Source: Hydrogenothermus marinus (GTDB lineage: Bacteria; Aquificota; Aquificia; Aquificales; Hydrogenothermaceae). From it: 64,000 nt of DNA. The notes under the pieces were generated by a model. It was given only the letters and a program-made list of their open reading frames with translations, was not told the DNA's origin and searched no databases. A program made the translations under genes and the position numbers. The stretch covers positions 248,001-312,000 of the forward strand of contig NZ_REFO01000010.1 in assembly GCF_003688665.1 (NCBI RefSeq). The letters run 5' to 3'. Numbering within the stretch: the first letter of the stretch is position 1; every line of letters starts with the position of its first letter. Positions 1 to 8,725 of this stretch are shown in pieces.

Positions 1-646
1 CAGTTGTAAATATAACATCTACTTTTCCTTCTAAGGATTTTAACTCTTCTACAATTTTATCCTTATCATCTGGTAGTATCTTATAATGGACAACCTCTCC
101 ACCAAACTCATTCTCAATTATATCTATTGCAGTTTTACCACTTTTATCTTCTGCTTCACCTCTTGAACAGCTATCTGATAAAGTAATTACAGCACATTTT
201 AAACCTGATAAATCTTCTGCATAATCAGATTTTCCACCTCTTTTTGAAACAAGTTTTATATCTCCAATTACCATATTTTTATCAAAAGCTTTTAACATAT
301 CATAAACATTTAATAAAGCAGCAGAAACAGCTGTTAAAGCTTCCATTTCAACTCCAGTTCTTCCTACATTTTTAACCTCAGCACTAACATATACTCCATC
401 TTCATCTAATCTTGTATCAACAACAACATGATCTATCATTATGTTATGGCAAAACGGAAGAATATCAGGAGTTCTTTTTGCTCCATACATTCCTGCCATC
501 TGAGATGCAAGTAAAACATCTCCTTTTGGCACTTTCCCTTCTTTTATCATTTCTACACTTTCCTTAGAAAGGTATATTTTACCTTCTGCTTTAGCAGTTC
601 TTATTGTTTCAAACTTTCCTGATACATCAACAGGTTTAAACCCCAT
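1..646 (-). CDS. moaCB: Bifunctional molybdenum cofactor protein MoaC-MoaB (3' end outside window)
   Basis: The frame opens with ATG at 644-646, behind a GGAGG (minus strand, 652-656), and runs off the left edge after about 215 codons. Residues 1 to about 150 are MoaC-like, with the motifs QMAGMYGAKRTPDILPFCH and GVEMEALTAVSAALL. MoaC (cyclic pyranopterin monophosphate synthase) makes the molybdopterin precursor. After a short linker the chain continues as a MoaB/MogA-type domain (AVITLSDSCSRGEAEDKSG), which adenylylates molybdopterin. MoaC-MoaB fusions are known in several bacteria. The missing part should hold the TTGGTG substrate-binding motif. It is divergent from rpmB across a 157-base gap. 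The fusion reading is firm because the frame is continuous. Confidence 0.88.
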   Translation of the reverse strand, partial: MGFKPVDVSGKFETIRTAKAEGKIYLSKESVEMIKEGKVPKGDVLLASQMAGMYGAKRTPDILPFCHNIMIDHVVVDTRLDEDGVYVSAEVKNVGRTGVEMEALTAVSAALLNVYDMLKAFDKNMVIGDIKLVSKRGGKSDYAEDLSGLKCAVITLSDSCSRGEAEDKSGKTAIDIIENEFGGEVVHYKILPDDKDKIVEELKSLEGKVDVIFTT

Positions 647-756
647 ATTAATCCTCCAAAAATTAATTTTTAATAGTTTATATGAAAAAATAAATCTTTT
701 ATATAAGATATATCAATCTTATATATTCTATCTGCAAAAACTAAATTTAATAATTA

Positions 757-765
757 TGTTATAAT
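757..765 (+). promoter_or_regulatory. Candidate extended -10 promoter for rpmB
   Basis: TGTTATAAT at 757-765 is a perfect TATAAT hexamer with the TG extension two bases upstream. It lies 38 bases before the rpmB start. No clear TTGACA-like element is found at the usual distance, which suits an extended -10 promoter. In such AT-rich DNA chance matches are common, so this is only a candidate. Confidence 0.4.
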
Positions 766-803
766 ATTTATTTCTTAATGAGAAAAAAGGAGGAAATGAT
801 ATA

Positions 804-995
804 ATGGCTGTATGTCAAATATGTGGTAAAAAAACTGCTCATGGAAATTCTGTAGCACACTCTGCAACAACAACTAAAAGAACATGGAAACCAAATATTC
901 AAAGAGTAAGAGCAAAACTTAAAGATGGAACTGTTAAAAGAATTTATGTTTGCACTAAATGTTTAAAAGCTGGCAAAGTAGTAAAAGCTGTTTAA
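804..995 (+). CDS. rpmB: 50S ribosomal protein L28 (bL28), zinc-ribbon form
   Basis: A 63-residue basic protein with the L28 signature CQICGKKTAHGNSVAHS at the N-terminus and CTKC near residue 50. The two CXXC pairs (Cys4/Cys7 and Cys50/Cys53) mark the zinc-binding form of this large-subunit protein. The length is normal for L28. The ATG is preceded by AAAGGAGGAA at good spacing. It stands alone between its own promoter candidate and a hairpin terminator, so it is probably monocistronic. Confidence 0.97.
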   Translation: MAVCQICGKKTAHGNSVAHSATTTKRTWKPNIQRVRAKLKDGTVKRIYVCTKCLKAGKVVKAV

Positions 996-1000
996 CAAAC

Positions 1001-1031
1001 TTGGAGAGGTTAAATCCTCTCCAATATTTAT
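1001..1031 (+). terminator. Hairpin terminator after rpmB
   Basis: A perfect 9-bp stem (TTGGAGAGG at 1001-1009, CCTCTCCAA at 1016-1024) with a 6-base loop lies 6 bases after the rpmB stop. The run after it (TATTTAT) is only moderately T-rich, so termination may be leaky. Confidence 0.65.
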
Positions 1032-1135
1032 AAATCTTCCTTCATAATTAACAATATCCAATTCTTTTCAATTGCAATTTTTCTCATAAAGAATAAATTT
1101 CTTAACTAAAAATCCCATAAAAAAAGGAAATAACT

Positions 1136-2134
1136 ATGTTTGTAGATAAAGTAAAAATATATGTAAAAGGTGGAGATGGTGGTAATGGCTGTGTAGCTTG
1201 GAGAAGAGAAAAATTTGTTCCAAAAGGTGGACCAGCAGGTGGTAATGGTGGAAATGGTGGTAATGTTATATTAAAAGCAGATAGTAGAATGAAAACTCTT
1301 TATGATTTTAAACTAAAAAGACATTTTAAAGCAAAAAGAGGACAACATGGCTCTGGTTCTAATAAACATGGTAAATCTGCTGAAGATTTAATTATAAAAG
1401 TACCAGTAGGAACTGTAGTAAAAGATGCTGAAACAGGCGAGATACTTGCAGATCTTGTAAATGAAGGAGAAGAGGTTGTTGTTGCAACAGGTGGAAAAGG
1501 CGGAAAAGGAAATGCAATGTTTAAATCTGCTACAAATCAAGCACCTGATTATGCAGAAGAAGGAGAAAAAGGAGAAGAAAGATGGATAGAGCTTGAGCTA
1601 AAACTTATTGCTGATGCTGGAATTATTGGATTTCCAAATGCAGGAAAATCTACTTTAATTTCTGTTTTATCCCATGCAAAACCAAAAATAGCAGATTATC
1701 CATTTACAACCCTTTCACCAGTTCTTGGAGTTTTACAGCTTGATTATGGAAAATCAATAGTATTAGCTGACATTCCAGGCCTAATAGAAGGGGCATCTCA
1801 AGGAGCTGGTTTAGGACATGAGTTTTTAAGACATATAGAAAGAACAAAATTTTTAATTCATGTAATAGATATATCTGATTTTAGAGAAAGAGATCCGATA
1901 CAAGCTTTTGAATCTATAAATAAAGAGATGAAAGAATATAATCCTAAGCTACTTGAGAAACCTCAAATAATTGTAGGAAATAAAATAGATATGCTTTCAA
2001 ATAAAGAGGAAATAAATAAATTAAAAGATGCGTTTTCTAAAAAGAGTTATATTTTTATTCCTATATCTCTTGTCACAAAAGAAGGAATAAATAAATTAAA
2101 AGAAGAGATATATAAATTATCACAAAGGTTTTAA
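1136..2134 (+). CDS. obg: GTPase Obg/CgtA
   Basis: A 332-residue Obg-family GTPase acting in large ribosomal subunit maturation and stress signalling. The glycine-rich Obg domain covers residues 1 to about 155, with GGDGGNG and GGNGGNGGN stretches. The G domain follows, with the P-loop GFPNAGKST at 165-173, DIPG at 212-215 and NKID at 282-285. The chain ends soon after the G domain, so the variable C-terminal OCT domain of Firmicute homologues is absent, as in many Gram-negative members. The ATG at 1136 has AAAAAGGAAA upstream. tadA starts 6 bases after its stop, which suggests co-transcription. Confidence 0.97.
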   Translation: MFVDKVKIYVKGGDGGNGCVAWRREKFVPKGGPAGGNGGNGGNVILKADSRMKTLYDFKLKRHFKAKRGQHGSGSNKHGKSAEDLIIKVPVGTVVKDAETGEILADLVNEGEEVVVATGGKGGKGNAMFKSATNQAPDYAEEGEKGEERWIELELKLIADAGIIGFPNAGKSTLISVLSHAKPKIADYPFTTLSPVLGVLQLDYGKSIVLADIPGLIEGASQGAGLGHEFLRHIERTKFLIHVIDISDFRERDPIQAFESINKEMKEYNPKLLEKPQIIVGNKIDMLSNKEEINKLKDAFSKKSYIFIPISLVTKEGINKLKEEIYKLSQRF

Positions 2135-2140
2135 TTAAAC

Positions 2141-2593
2141 ATGGAAAAAGCAATAAGAGCTGTATTAGAAGAAGCAGAAAAAGCTTATAAAAAAGGTGAA
2201 GTTCCTGTAGGAGCTGTTGTAGTGAGGAATAGAGAAATTATATCAAGAGGCCATAATCAAAGAATAACAAAAAATAATGCTATTCTTCATGCAGAAATTG
2301 TTGCTATCAGTGAAGCTTGTAAAAAACTTGGTAGATGGAGATTAGATGATTGTGAACTCTGGGTATCTCTTGAACCTTGTGTAATGTGTGCTGGAGCAAT
2401 TATGCAAGCTAGAATAAAAAATGTTAATTTCCTTGCAGAAGATAAGAAAGGTGGAGCAATTATGAATAAATATACTCTTTTTGATGATGATCTCTTACCT
2501 TTTAATGTAGATTATCATTATATTCCTGTTAAAGAAGCTTCTGATATTTTAAAAAAATTTTTTCAAGAACGAAGAAAAAAAGAAAAGATTTGA
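2141..2593 (+). CDS. tadA: tRNA-specific adenosine deaminase TadA
   Basis: A 150-residue zinc deaminase converting wobble adenosine 34 to inosine in tRNA-Arg(ACG). The catalytic HAE is at residues 50-52, with Glu52 as proton shuttle. The zinc-binding PCVMC is at 79-83, followed by AGAIMQARI, which is typical of TadA rather than of cytidine or guanine deaminases. The length matches the family. It lies directly behind obg and probably shares its transcript. The C-terminus is lysine/arginine rich. Confidence 0.93.
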   Translation: MEKAIRAVLEEAEKAYKKGEVPVGAVVVRNREIISRGHNQRITKNNAILHAEIVAISEACKKLGRWRLDDCELWVSLEPCVMCAGAIMQARIKNVNFLAEDKKGGAIMNKYTLFDDDLLPFNVDYHYIPVKEASDILKKFFQERRKKEKI

Positions 2594-2675
2594 TATAGAG
2601 TAGAGATATTGTTTTAAAAAAAGTTATATTTTTTCTATATAATAATTAATGTTATTTGCATTTATGGAGGAAATA

Positions 2676-2912
2676 ATGGCTAAAAATAAAATGCCAAGAA
2701 TTCAGGAAAAATATTTAAATGCTATAAGAAAAGCTAATGTTAGAGTTAATGTATATCTTGAAAATGGTGTAAAACTTGAAGGAAAAATAAGATATTTTGA
2801 TACTTTTTGTATTTTACTAAAAGAAGGACCAAGACAGATTTTAGTATATAAACATGCAGTTACCACTGTAAAACCTAAAAGACAGGTTGAATTTTCTTTA
2901 GAAGAGGAATAA
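2676..2912 (+). CDS. hfq: RNA chaperone Hfq
   Basis: A 78-residue Sm-like protein that forms hexamers and pairs small RNAs with mRNAs. Sm1 is seen in VNVYLENGVKLEGKIRYFDTF, and Sm2 in the characteristic YKHAVTTV. I chose the ATG at 2676 because GGAGG ends 5 bases upstream and it gives the usual N-terminus MAKNKMPRIQEKYLN. The frame can be extended to 2649, but that adds nine residues absent from Hfq. A TATAAT at 2638-2643 could be its -10 box, but no -35 element is clear. fbp follows 12 bases downstream. Confidence 0.95.
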   Translation: MAKNKMPRIQEKYLNAIRKANVRVNVYLENGVKLEGKIRYFDTFCILLKEGPRQILVYKHAVTTVKPKRQVEFSLEEE

Positions 2913-2924
2913 AGGAGGGTAAAC

Positions 2925-3890
2925 TTGGCAGAAATAGGTACCGAATTAACAAGATTTATCTTAGAAGAAGAAAGAAAATATCCTTCAGCAACTGGTTCTT
3001 TATCTCTAGCATTAAATACAATTGCATCTGCTTGTAAAGTAATTGCATCTCATGTAAGAATGGCAGGACTAGTAGATATTTTAGGTAAAGCTGGAAAAGT
3101 AAATGTACAAGGTGAAGAAGTTCAAAAACTTGATGAACTTTCAAATGAGATTCTTATAGATTATCTTTCTGATTGTGGAGAGTTTTTTGGATTAGCTTCT
3201 GAAGAGCTAAATGAACCTATTTTCCCAGAAAAAGGTAAAAATGGTAAATATGTAATATCTTTTGATCCATTAGATGGTTCTTCAAATATAGATGTTAATG
3301 TTAGCATTGGAACAATATTTTCTATACATAAAAAAGTAAATGGTACACAAGAAGATTTTCTTCAAGAAGGTTATAAACAAATAGCCGCAGGATATGTAAT
3401 ATATGGCTCTTCAACTATGCTTGTTTATACTACTGGAAACGGAGTTAATGGCTTTACATTAGATCCTTCTGTTGGAATGTTTTTATTATCTCATCCTAAT
3501 ATTAAACTGCCAGAAAAAGGGAAAATATATTCAATAAATGAAGCTAATGAGAAAAAATGGGATAAAGAAGGTTTAAAAGATTTTATAAATACTTTGAAAG
3601 ATGAAGGTTATACATCAAGATATATAGGCTCAATGGTTGCTGATGTTCATAGAACATTAATAAAAGGTGGAATTTTTGGATATCCATCAGACAAAAAAAA
3701 TAAAAATGGTAAATTAAGACTTTTATATGAAGCATCACCTATGGCATTTTTAATAGAGCAAGCAGGTGGCCTTTCCACAAATGGTAAAGAAAGCATCTTA
3801 AATATAAAACCTCAAGATATACATCAAAGAACACCTGTATTCTTAGGAAGTCAAAAAGAAATAAAACAATTACTGGAGCATATATGTTAA
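2925..3890 (+). CDS. fbp: Fructose-1,6-bisphosphatase, class I
   Basis: A 321-residue enzyme that hydrolyses fructose 1,6-bisphosphate to fructose 6-phosphate, an essential gluconeogenic step in an autotroph. The metal-binding motif DPLDGSSNID is at residues 114-123. The sugar-phosphate loop GSMVADVHRTL and the GGIFGYP segment lie near residues 235-255, all typical of class I. The start is TTG at 2925, chosen because AAAGGAGGG stands just upstream at ideal spacing and no ATG precedes MAEIGTELTRF. The last 7 bases overlap the next gene. Confidence 0.95.
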   Translation: MAEIGTELTRFILEEERKYPSATGSLSLALNTIASACKVIASHVRMAGLVDILGKAGKVNVQGEEVQKLDELSNEILIDYLSDCGEFFGLASEELNEPIFPEKGKNGKYVISFDPLDGSSNIDVNVSIGTIFSIHKKVNGTQEDFLQEGYKQIAAGYVIYGSSTMLVYTTGNGVNGFTLDPSVGMFLLSHPNIKLPEKGKIYSINEANEKKWDKEGLKDFINTLKDEGYTSRYIGSMVADVHRTLIKGGIFGYPSDKKNKNGKLRLLYEASPMAFLIEQAGGLSTNGKESILNIKPQDIHQRTPVFLGSQKEIKQLLEHIC

Positions 3891-4261
3891 ATATATTGGC
3901 AGTAATGATTGGAGGAGCATTAGGAGCTCTTTCAAGATATTTTGTTGTTAATTTTTCAGCTAAAATCTTTGGCACTGATTTTCCTTATGGAACTTTAATT
4001 GTTAATACTGTAGGTTCTTTTATACTTGTATTTTTTATGATCTTATTTTTAGAAAAGTTAGCAATTGATCCTTTATGGAGAGTTTTCTTAGGTGTTGGAT
4101 TTTTAGGAGCTTTTACAACATTTTCTTCTTTTTCTTATGAAACTATAGCTCTTTTCCAAGATGGAGAATATATCAAAGGTATTGTTAATATTTTGTTAAA
4201 TAACAGTTTTGCTTTAGGTGCAGGAATCTTCGGATTTATAACTGCAAGGATGGTGATATAA
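3884..4261 (+). CDS. crcB: Fluoride ion channel Fluc/CrcB
   Basis: A 125-residue protein with four predicted membrane helices. It carries the Fluc signatures GALGALSRYF (11-20), NTVGSF (41-46, with the pore asparagine) and GAFTTFSSFS (75-84, with the phenylalanine box). Fluc proteins are dual-topology dimers exporting fluoride. The start overlaps the end of fbp by 7 bases, leaving no room for a fluoride riboswitch in front of it, so expression probably follows the operon. The DUF190 gene follows after one base, a frequent neighbour of crcB. Confidence 0.95.
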   Translation: MLNILAVMIGGALGALSRYFVVNFSAKIFGTDFPYGTLIVNTVGSFILVFFMILFLEKLAIDPLWRVFLGVGFLGAFTTFSSFSYETIALFQDGEYIKGIVNILLNNSFALGAGIFGFITARMVI

Positions 4262-4262
4262 A

Positions 4263-4598
4263 ATGAAAATAACAGGTGAAGCTGTTCTTTTAAGAATATT
4301 TGTAGGTGAAACTGATAGAACAGACGGAAAATTAACATATAAAAAGATAGTTGAAATACTAAGAGAAAATGATGTTGCTGGAGCAACTGTATTTAGAGGT
4401 ATTTTAGGATATGGAGCATCTTCAAGAATACATGAAGCAGGTATATTATCTCTTTCTTCAGATTTACCAGTAGTAATAGAAGTAGTTGATAAAAAAGAAA
4501 GAATAGATAAAGTTTTACCGTTATTAGATAATATTATAAAGTCAGGTTTAATTACAATGGAAAAAGTAAATGTTATAAAATATACAGCTGAAGGTTAG
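4263..4598 (+). CDS. DUF190 family protein (PII-like fold)
   Basis: A 111-residue protein recognisable as DUF190 from the N-terminal ITGEAVLLRIFVGETDR, the central GATVFRGILGYGASSRIHEAG and the VVIEVVDKKERIDKVLPLLD stretch. The family has a ferredoxin-like fold similar to PII signalling proteins, and its biochemical role is not settled. The tight link to crcB suggests a regulatory or accessory role for fluoride export, but this is inference from gene order. One base separates it from crcB and three from the next gene. Confidence 0.85.
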   Translation: MKITGEAVLLRIFVGETDRTDGKLTYKKIVEILRENDVAGATVFRGILGYGASSRIHEAGILSLSSDLPVVIEVVDKKERIDKVLPLLDNIIKSGLITMEKVNVIKYTAEG

Positions 4599-4601
4599 AT
4601 T

Positions 4602-5222
4602 ATGTATTATGGAATAGATGTAGATTTTAAAGAATTTACTGTATGTCAAATAGATGAAAATAAAAATGTAAAAATTTTAAGTCATTTTTTTAAAGAAGGT
4701 CTTTACTGGTTTATAGATCATCATCATCCAGATATACTTACTGTTAATATTGCTATAAATCAAGAACCAAGTAAGACTAAGTATGCCCTTGATATAATTC
4801 ATAAAATTCAAAAAGAGTTTGAGTATATAATAGCTGATGAAAATATAATTAAAAAAGGAGAAAGAAAAATAATAATAAAAACAGCTACAGATCTGTTTTT
4901 TAAAAAAATAATTAGGAAAGATATACTTCCAATTACAACTAGAGAAGGATTAGAGCAAAGATTATATAACCTAAAGAAAACAGGAATAAAATTACCAAAG
5001 GGATTTTTATCTAAGGATAAAAATAAGTTAAGAAGAGAGCTAAATGCTGTTATATCTGCTTTTACATCTTTAAGTTTAAATAAAAAAGATTATGAAGTTG
5101 TAGAAAGCTTTGAAGAAAAATTATTTATCCCTAAATATAGATTTGTACCTTCAACAAATAGAATCAAAAGAAAGGTAAAAGAGAAAAATGGAAAACGACA
5201 GTCAGCCCCTACTGACAGTTAA
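4602..5222 (+). CDS. Uncharacterised protein, possibly DUF429-like (RNase H fold)
   Basis: A 206-residue protein not firmly recognised. The start MYYGIDVDFKEFTVCQID resembles the first strand of an RNase H fold. The segment REGLEQRLYNLKKTG, followed near residue 145 by RRELNAVISAFTSL, recalls the DUF429 pattern of a recognition helix and a C-terminal helix that normally carries the last acidic residue. Here that helix has Glu and Asn rather than the usual DD pair. There is no signal peptide or membrane segment, and the tail is strongly basic. It overlaps the next gene by 35 bases. Any nuclease function is speculative. Confidence 0.55.
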   Translation: MYYGIDVDFKEFTVCQIDENKNVKILSHFFKEGLYWFIDHHHPDILTVNIAINQEPSKTKYALDIIHKIQKEFEYIIADENIIKKGERKIIIKTATDLFFKKIIRKDILPITTREGLEQRLYNLKKTGIKLPKGFLSKDKNKLRRELNAVISAFTSLSLNKKDYEVVESFEEKLFIPKYRFVPSTNRIKRKVKEKNGKRQSAPTDS

Positions 5223-6135
5223 AAATCTCAAAAAATATTATCTTATAAAAAAGAGTCTTTTAGAAAAAAAATATTTCAAAGCTGTTGATAATGTTTCTTT
5301 TATAGTGAATAAAGGAGAAATTGTTGGACTTGTAGGAGAGTCTGGAAGTGGAAAATCAACTATTGGTAAATTAATTCTTAAACTTATAAAAAAAGATAGT
5401 GGAAAAATATTATTTAAAGGTAAAGATATTGACTATTATGAAAATAAATCTTTTAGAAAAGAAACATCAATAATATTTCAAGACCCAAGAACATCTTTAA
5501 ATCCACGATTTAAGATTAAAGAGATTGTTGAAGAACCTTTACTTGTAATGGGGATTAAAGACAAAAATAAAAGATTAGAAAAGGTAAAAAATGCACTAAA
5601 CTTGGCAGGATTAGATAGTGAAAAGTTTTTAAATAGGTATCCTTCTGAGCTATCAGGTGGACAAAGACAAAGAGTAGCAATAGCAAGAGCTATAGTTTTA
5701 AATCCAGAATTTATTGTAGCAGATGAACCAACTTCTGCTTTAGATGTTTCTATACAGCTTCAGATAATTAATTTAATAAAAGATTTAAACAAAGAAAAAA
5801 ATATAAGCTTTTTATTTATATCCCATGATTTAAATGTTGTAGGAATTTTAGCTAATAGAATTATTGTTTTATACAGAGGTAAAATAATGGAAACGGGGAA
5901 AACAGAAAATATTCTAAAAAATCCATCCCATCCATATACAAAAATCTTAATAGAAAGTTTACCACCTATAGATCCATTTCATAGAAAAAAGAAAAAGATT
6001 ATTGATATTGAAAGAGAAGATATAGAAGGAGCTTGTGTCTTTTACCATAGATGTCCAATAGCAAAAGATATATGCAAAAAAGAACCACCTATGAAAAAAA
6101 TTAATGGAAAGGAGGTTTACTGCTACTTTGTTTGA
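5188..6135 (+). CDS. Oligopeptide/dipeptide ABC transporter ATP-binding protein (OppF/DppF type)
   Basis: A 315-residue ABC ATPase with Walker A GESGSGKST at 50-58, signature LSGGQ at 155-159, Walker B FIVADE at 175-180 and a switch histidine in FISHDLN. After the ABC domain comes the oligo_HPY tail (NPSHPYTKILIESLPP, then C-x-FYHRCP), which defines the OppD/OppF branch of peptide and nickel importers. No permease or binding protein gene lies nearby, so it is an orphan subunit whose partners must be elsewhere. The start lies within the preceding gene, and the end overlaps the possible start of the next. Confidence 0.85.
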   Translation: MENDSQPLLTVKNLKKYYLIKKSLLEKKYFKAVDNVSFIVNKGEIVGLVGESGSGKSTIGKLILKLIKKDSGKILFKGKDIDYYENKSFRKETSIIFQDPRTSLNPRFKIKEIVEEPLLVMGIKDKNKRLEKVKNALNLAGLDSEKFLNRYPSELSGGQRQRVAIARAIVLNPEFIVADEPTSALDVSIQLQIINLIKDLNKEKNISFLFISHDLNVVGILANRIIVLYRGKIMETGKTENILKNPSHPYTKILIESLPPIDPFHRKKKKIIDIEREDIEGACVFYHRCPIAKDICKKEPPMKKINGKEVYCYFV

Positions 6136-7420
6136 TTCTCAATTTTTTACCAATTTCATCATAATATTTATCTTGCTTGGATTATCAGCATTTTTTGCAG
6201 GAATAGAATCCTCTTTCTTTTCTATGGATTGGTTAAAAATAAAGAGATTGGCAAAAACAGGAAATAAATCAGCAAAACTTGCAGACTGGTTAAGATCAAG
6301 ACCAAAAGAGTTGGTAATTACTTTTTTAATAGGAAATGAACTTATAAATATTACTGCTTCTGCCATAGCAACTTCTTTAGCTATAAAGTACTTAGGTGAA
6401 AAATATGTATTTGTTGCAGTTATTGTTATGACAATATTAATTTTAACTTTTGGAGAAATTACACCAAAAACCATAGGCAGTTATTTTCCTGAAAAGTATG
6501 CTCTTTTTGCATCAAGACCTTTTTATCTTTTTTATATTGTTGCAACACCTTTTAGATTTATTTTTACAAAAATTGCTACTGCTTTATTAAAGAAATTTGG
6601 TTTAGAACTTCCTATTGAAAGCCATAAAATATCTGAAGAAGATTTAAAAACGATTTTAGCTATTGGAAGAGAACAAGGGATATTTACAAAAGAAGAAGAA
6701 GAAATTATTGAAGCAACTTTAGAACTTGATGATACAACAGTAAGTGAAATTATGACACCAAGAAGAGATATATTTGCATTAGAATCAGGATTAACAGTTA
6801 AAGAAGTTTTAGAGCAGACAAAAGATAAAGATTACAGCAGAATTCCTATATATAAAGAAAATTTAGATAATATAATTGGGATTTTATATCTAAAAGATAT
6901 AATTTTTCTTAAATTTAAAGGAAAAGAAAATGATGTTATAGATAATTATCTAAGAAAACCTTTTTTTATTCCAGAGTTTAAACCTTTAATCTCCTTACTA
7001 AAAGAGTTTGAAGAAACAAAAAATCATCTTGCAATAGTTATAGATGAGCATGGAACAGTGGTAGGGCTAATTACATTCCAAGATATTTTAGAGTTTTTAG
7101 TTGGAGAGATACCAGAAGAGTACGAAACTGAAGAGATGTATATTAAAGAAATAAACAAAAACAAATGGGAGGTTTCAGGAAGATTAGATATAGAAACATT
7201 CAGAGAAGAAATAGGAATTCCTTTACCAGAAGATTATGAGTATGATACAGTTGCAGGTTTCATACTTGATTACTTAAAAAAAATTCCTAAAGAAGGAGAA
7301 GTTTTTGAATATGAAGGATTTAGATTTACTATAAAAAAAGTAGAAAACAATAGAATTATTTCTGTAATTGTTGAAAAAATAACTACAAATGAAAATCAGG
7401 AAGAGGTACTAAATGATTAG
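6104..7420 (+). CDS. CNNM/CorC family membrane protein with CBS pair (paralogue 1)
   Basis: A protein of about 438 residues with the order CNNM (DUF21) membrane domain, about 15-195, then a CBS-domain pair, about 215-335 (TVSEIMTPRRDIFAL), then a CorC_HlyC domain, about 350-430. Members are linked to magnesium or cobalt efflux and were once called hemolysins. The start is uncertain. ATG 6104 has no good ribosome site, whereas AAAGGAGG at 6108-6115 lies inside the frame and points to TTG at 6128 (12-base spacing), which would remove 8 residues before the first helix. It overlaps a second copy of the same family by 8 bases. Confidence 0.88.
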   Translation: MERRFTATLFDSQFFTNFIIIFILLGLSAFFAGIESSFFSMDWLKIKRLAKTGNKSAKLADWLRSRPKELVITFLIGNELINITASAIATSLAIKYLGEKYVFVAVIVMTILILTFGEITPKTIGSYFPEKYALFASRPFYLFYIVATPFRFIFTKIATALLKKFGLELPIESHKISEEDLKTILAIGREQGIFTKEEEEIIEATLELDDTTVSEIMTPRRDIFALESGLTVKEVLEQTKDKDYSRIPIYKENLDNIIGILYLKDIIFLKFKGKENDVIDNYLRKPFFIPEFKPLISLLKEFEETKNHLAIVIDEHGTVVGLITFQDILEFLVGEIPEEYETEEMYIKEINKNKWEVSGRLDIETFREEIGIPLPEDYEYDTVAGFILDYLKKIPKEGEVFEYEGFRFTIKKVENNRIISVIVEKITTNENQEEVLND

Positions 7421-8669
7421 CTATATTATTACAATAGTATTTTTTCTTATACTTGAAGCATTTTTTTCAGGTTCTGAAATAGCACTTTTTTCTATTAATA
7501 AAGCAAAACTGAAATATCTTGCTGAAAATGGAGATAAAAAAGCAGAAAAGATATATAAATTATTAAGTAAACATTTTGATGATTATATAGCGACAACATT
7601 AATAGGAACTACTTTAAGTATTGTTACAATTACTGCTGTTTATGTCCAATTTTTAATGAAAACTGCGGAATTTTTACCTTTTTTACATTCTAAAGAAGAG
7701 TTATTTGCAGAAAGTATTGTAATTTTTACTCTTTTATTTGGTGAGATACTTCCAAAAAGTGTTTTCCAACATTTTTCAGAAAAAATTATATATTTTTTAG
7801 TACCAGTTTTAGAATTTTTTAGAAAATTATTTATACCTTTTATATTATTTGCAAATCTTATTACTAAAATTATCTTTTTTGTTTTTAGAATAGAGCCAAA
7901 AAAAGAAAAGATATTAAACAGAGAAGAGTTATTAGATGTTCTTTTAATGGAATCTGAAGGTTTAGAAGAATTAGAGAAGAAAATTATTGCTAATGTTTTA
8001 ATATTTGAAGAAAGACGACTTGGAGAGATAGTAGTGCCTCTTTCAGATGTAGTAGCCGTTTCTGAGAATGCAAAAATTGAAGAAGTTATACCAGTTTTTC
8101 AATCAACAGGATTTTCAAGAATTCCAGTATTTAGTAAAAGAATTGATGAGATTGTAGGAGTAATCAGAGCTTATGATCTTGCTTATGCAAGACCAGAAGA
8201 AAAAATAAAAAAGTATGCAAATACAATTAGATACTTACCAGAATTTACAAGTCTTCCTATGGTTTTAAAAGGATTCAAAACCCATAAAGATCATATGGCT
8301 GTTGTAGTTGATGAAAGAGGGGCAACTATGGGAATTATAACCCTTGAAGATGTTCTTGAAGAGATTGTTGGAGAGATAAGAGATGAGTATGCAAAAAAAG
8401 AAAAGAAAATGATTAAGAAAACATTAAAAGATAAACTTGTAGTAGATGGAAGAATAGAACTAAAAGAAATTGAAACATTACTTGATATAAAATTTCCTAC
8501 GGGACCTTATGAAACCCTTGGAGGTTGGATGATTTATACATTTGGTAGAATGCCAAAAATCGGAGAAAGCTTAAATTTTGATGATTATATTTTTAAAGTT
8601 TTAAAAACAAGCAGAAGAAGAATTAGAGAAATAATGATTGAAAAAACAAATTCTGTAAACGAACAATGA
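7413..8669 (+). CDS. CNNM/CorC family membrane protein with CBS pair (paralogue 2)
   Basis: A 418-residue protein with the same architecture as the preceding gene: CNNM membrane domain (about 1-185, starting SYIITIVFFLILEAFFSGSE), CBS pair with RRLGEIVVPLSDVVAV and RIPVFSKRIDEIVGV (about 200-320), and CorC_HlyC domain (about 335-415). It overlaps the first copy by 8 bases, so the two are probably made together and may form a heteromer. Sequence divergence between the copies is large, so the duplication is old. The transported ion cannot be read from sequence. Confidence 0.88.
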   Translation: MISYIITIVFFLILEAFFSGSEIALFSINKAKLKYLAENGDKKAEKIYKLLSKHFDDYIATTLIGTTLSIVTITAVYVQFLMKTAEFLPFLHSKEELFAESIVIFTLLFGEILPKSVFQHFSEKIIYFLVPVLEFFRKLFIPFILFANLITKIIFFVFRIEPKKEKILNREELLDVLLMESEGLEELEKKIIANVLIFEERRLGEIVVPLSDVVAVSENAKIEEVIPVFQSTGFSRIPVFSKRIDEIVGVIRAYDLAYARPEEKIKKYANTIRYLPEFTSLPMVLKGFKTHKDHMAVVVDERGATMGIITLEDVLEEIVGEIRDEYAKKEKKMIKKTLKDKLVVDGRIELKEIETLLDIKFPTGPYETLGGWMIYTFGRMPKIGESLNFDDYIFKVLKTSRRRIREIMIEKTNSVNEQ

Positions 8670-8725
8670 AATTTAAAAGTTGATAAACTATATATAATAT
8701 ATTTATAAAATACGGGGGAATTGAT

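Noticed and set aside
2649-2675. Longer Hfq starting at 2649
   Set aside because: The extra nine residues have no ribosome site and are not found in Hfq. GGAGG directly supports the ATG at 2676.
3850-3890. Fluoride riboswitch before crcB
   Set aside because: The crcB start lies inside fbp, leaving no untranslated leader, and no riboswitch pseudoknot bases were seen.
8680-8698. TTGATA followed by TATAAT before the SPFH gene
   Set aside because: The gap is only 7 bases, far below the 16-18 needed, so the pair cannot be one sigma-70 promoter.
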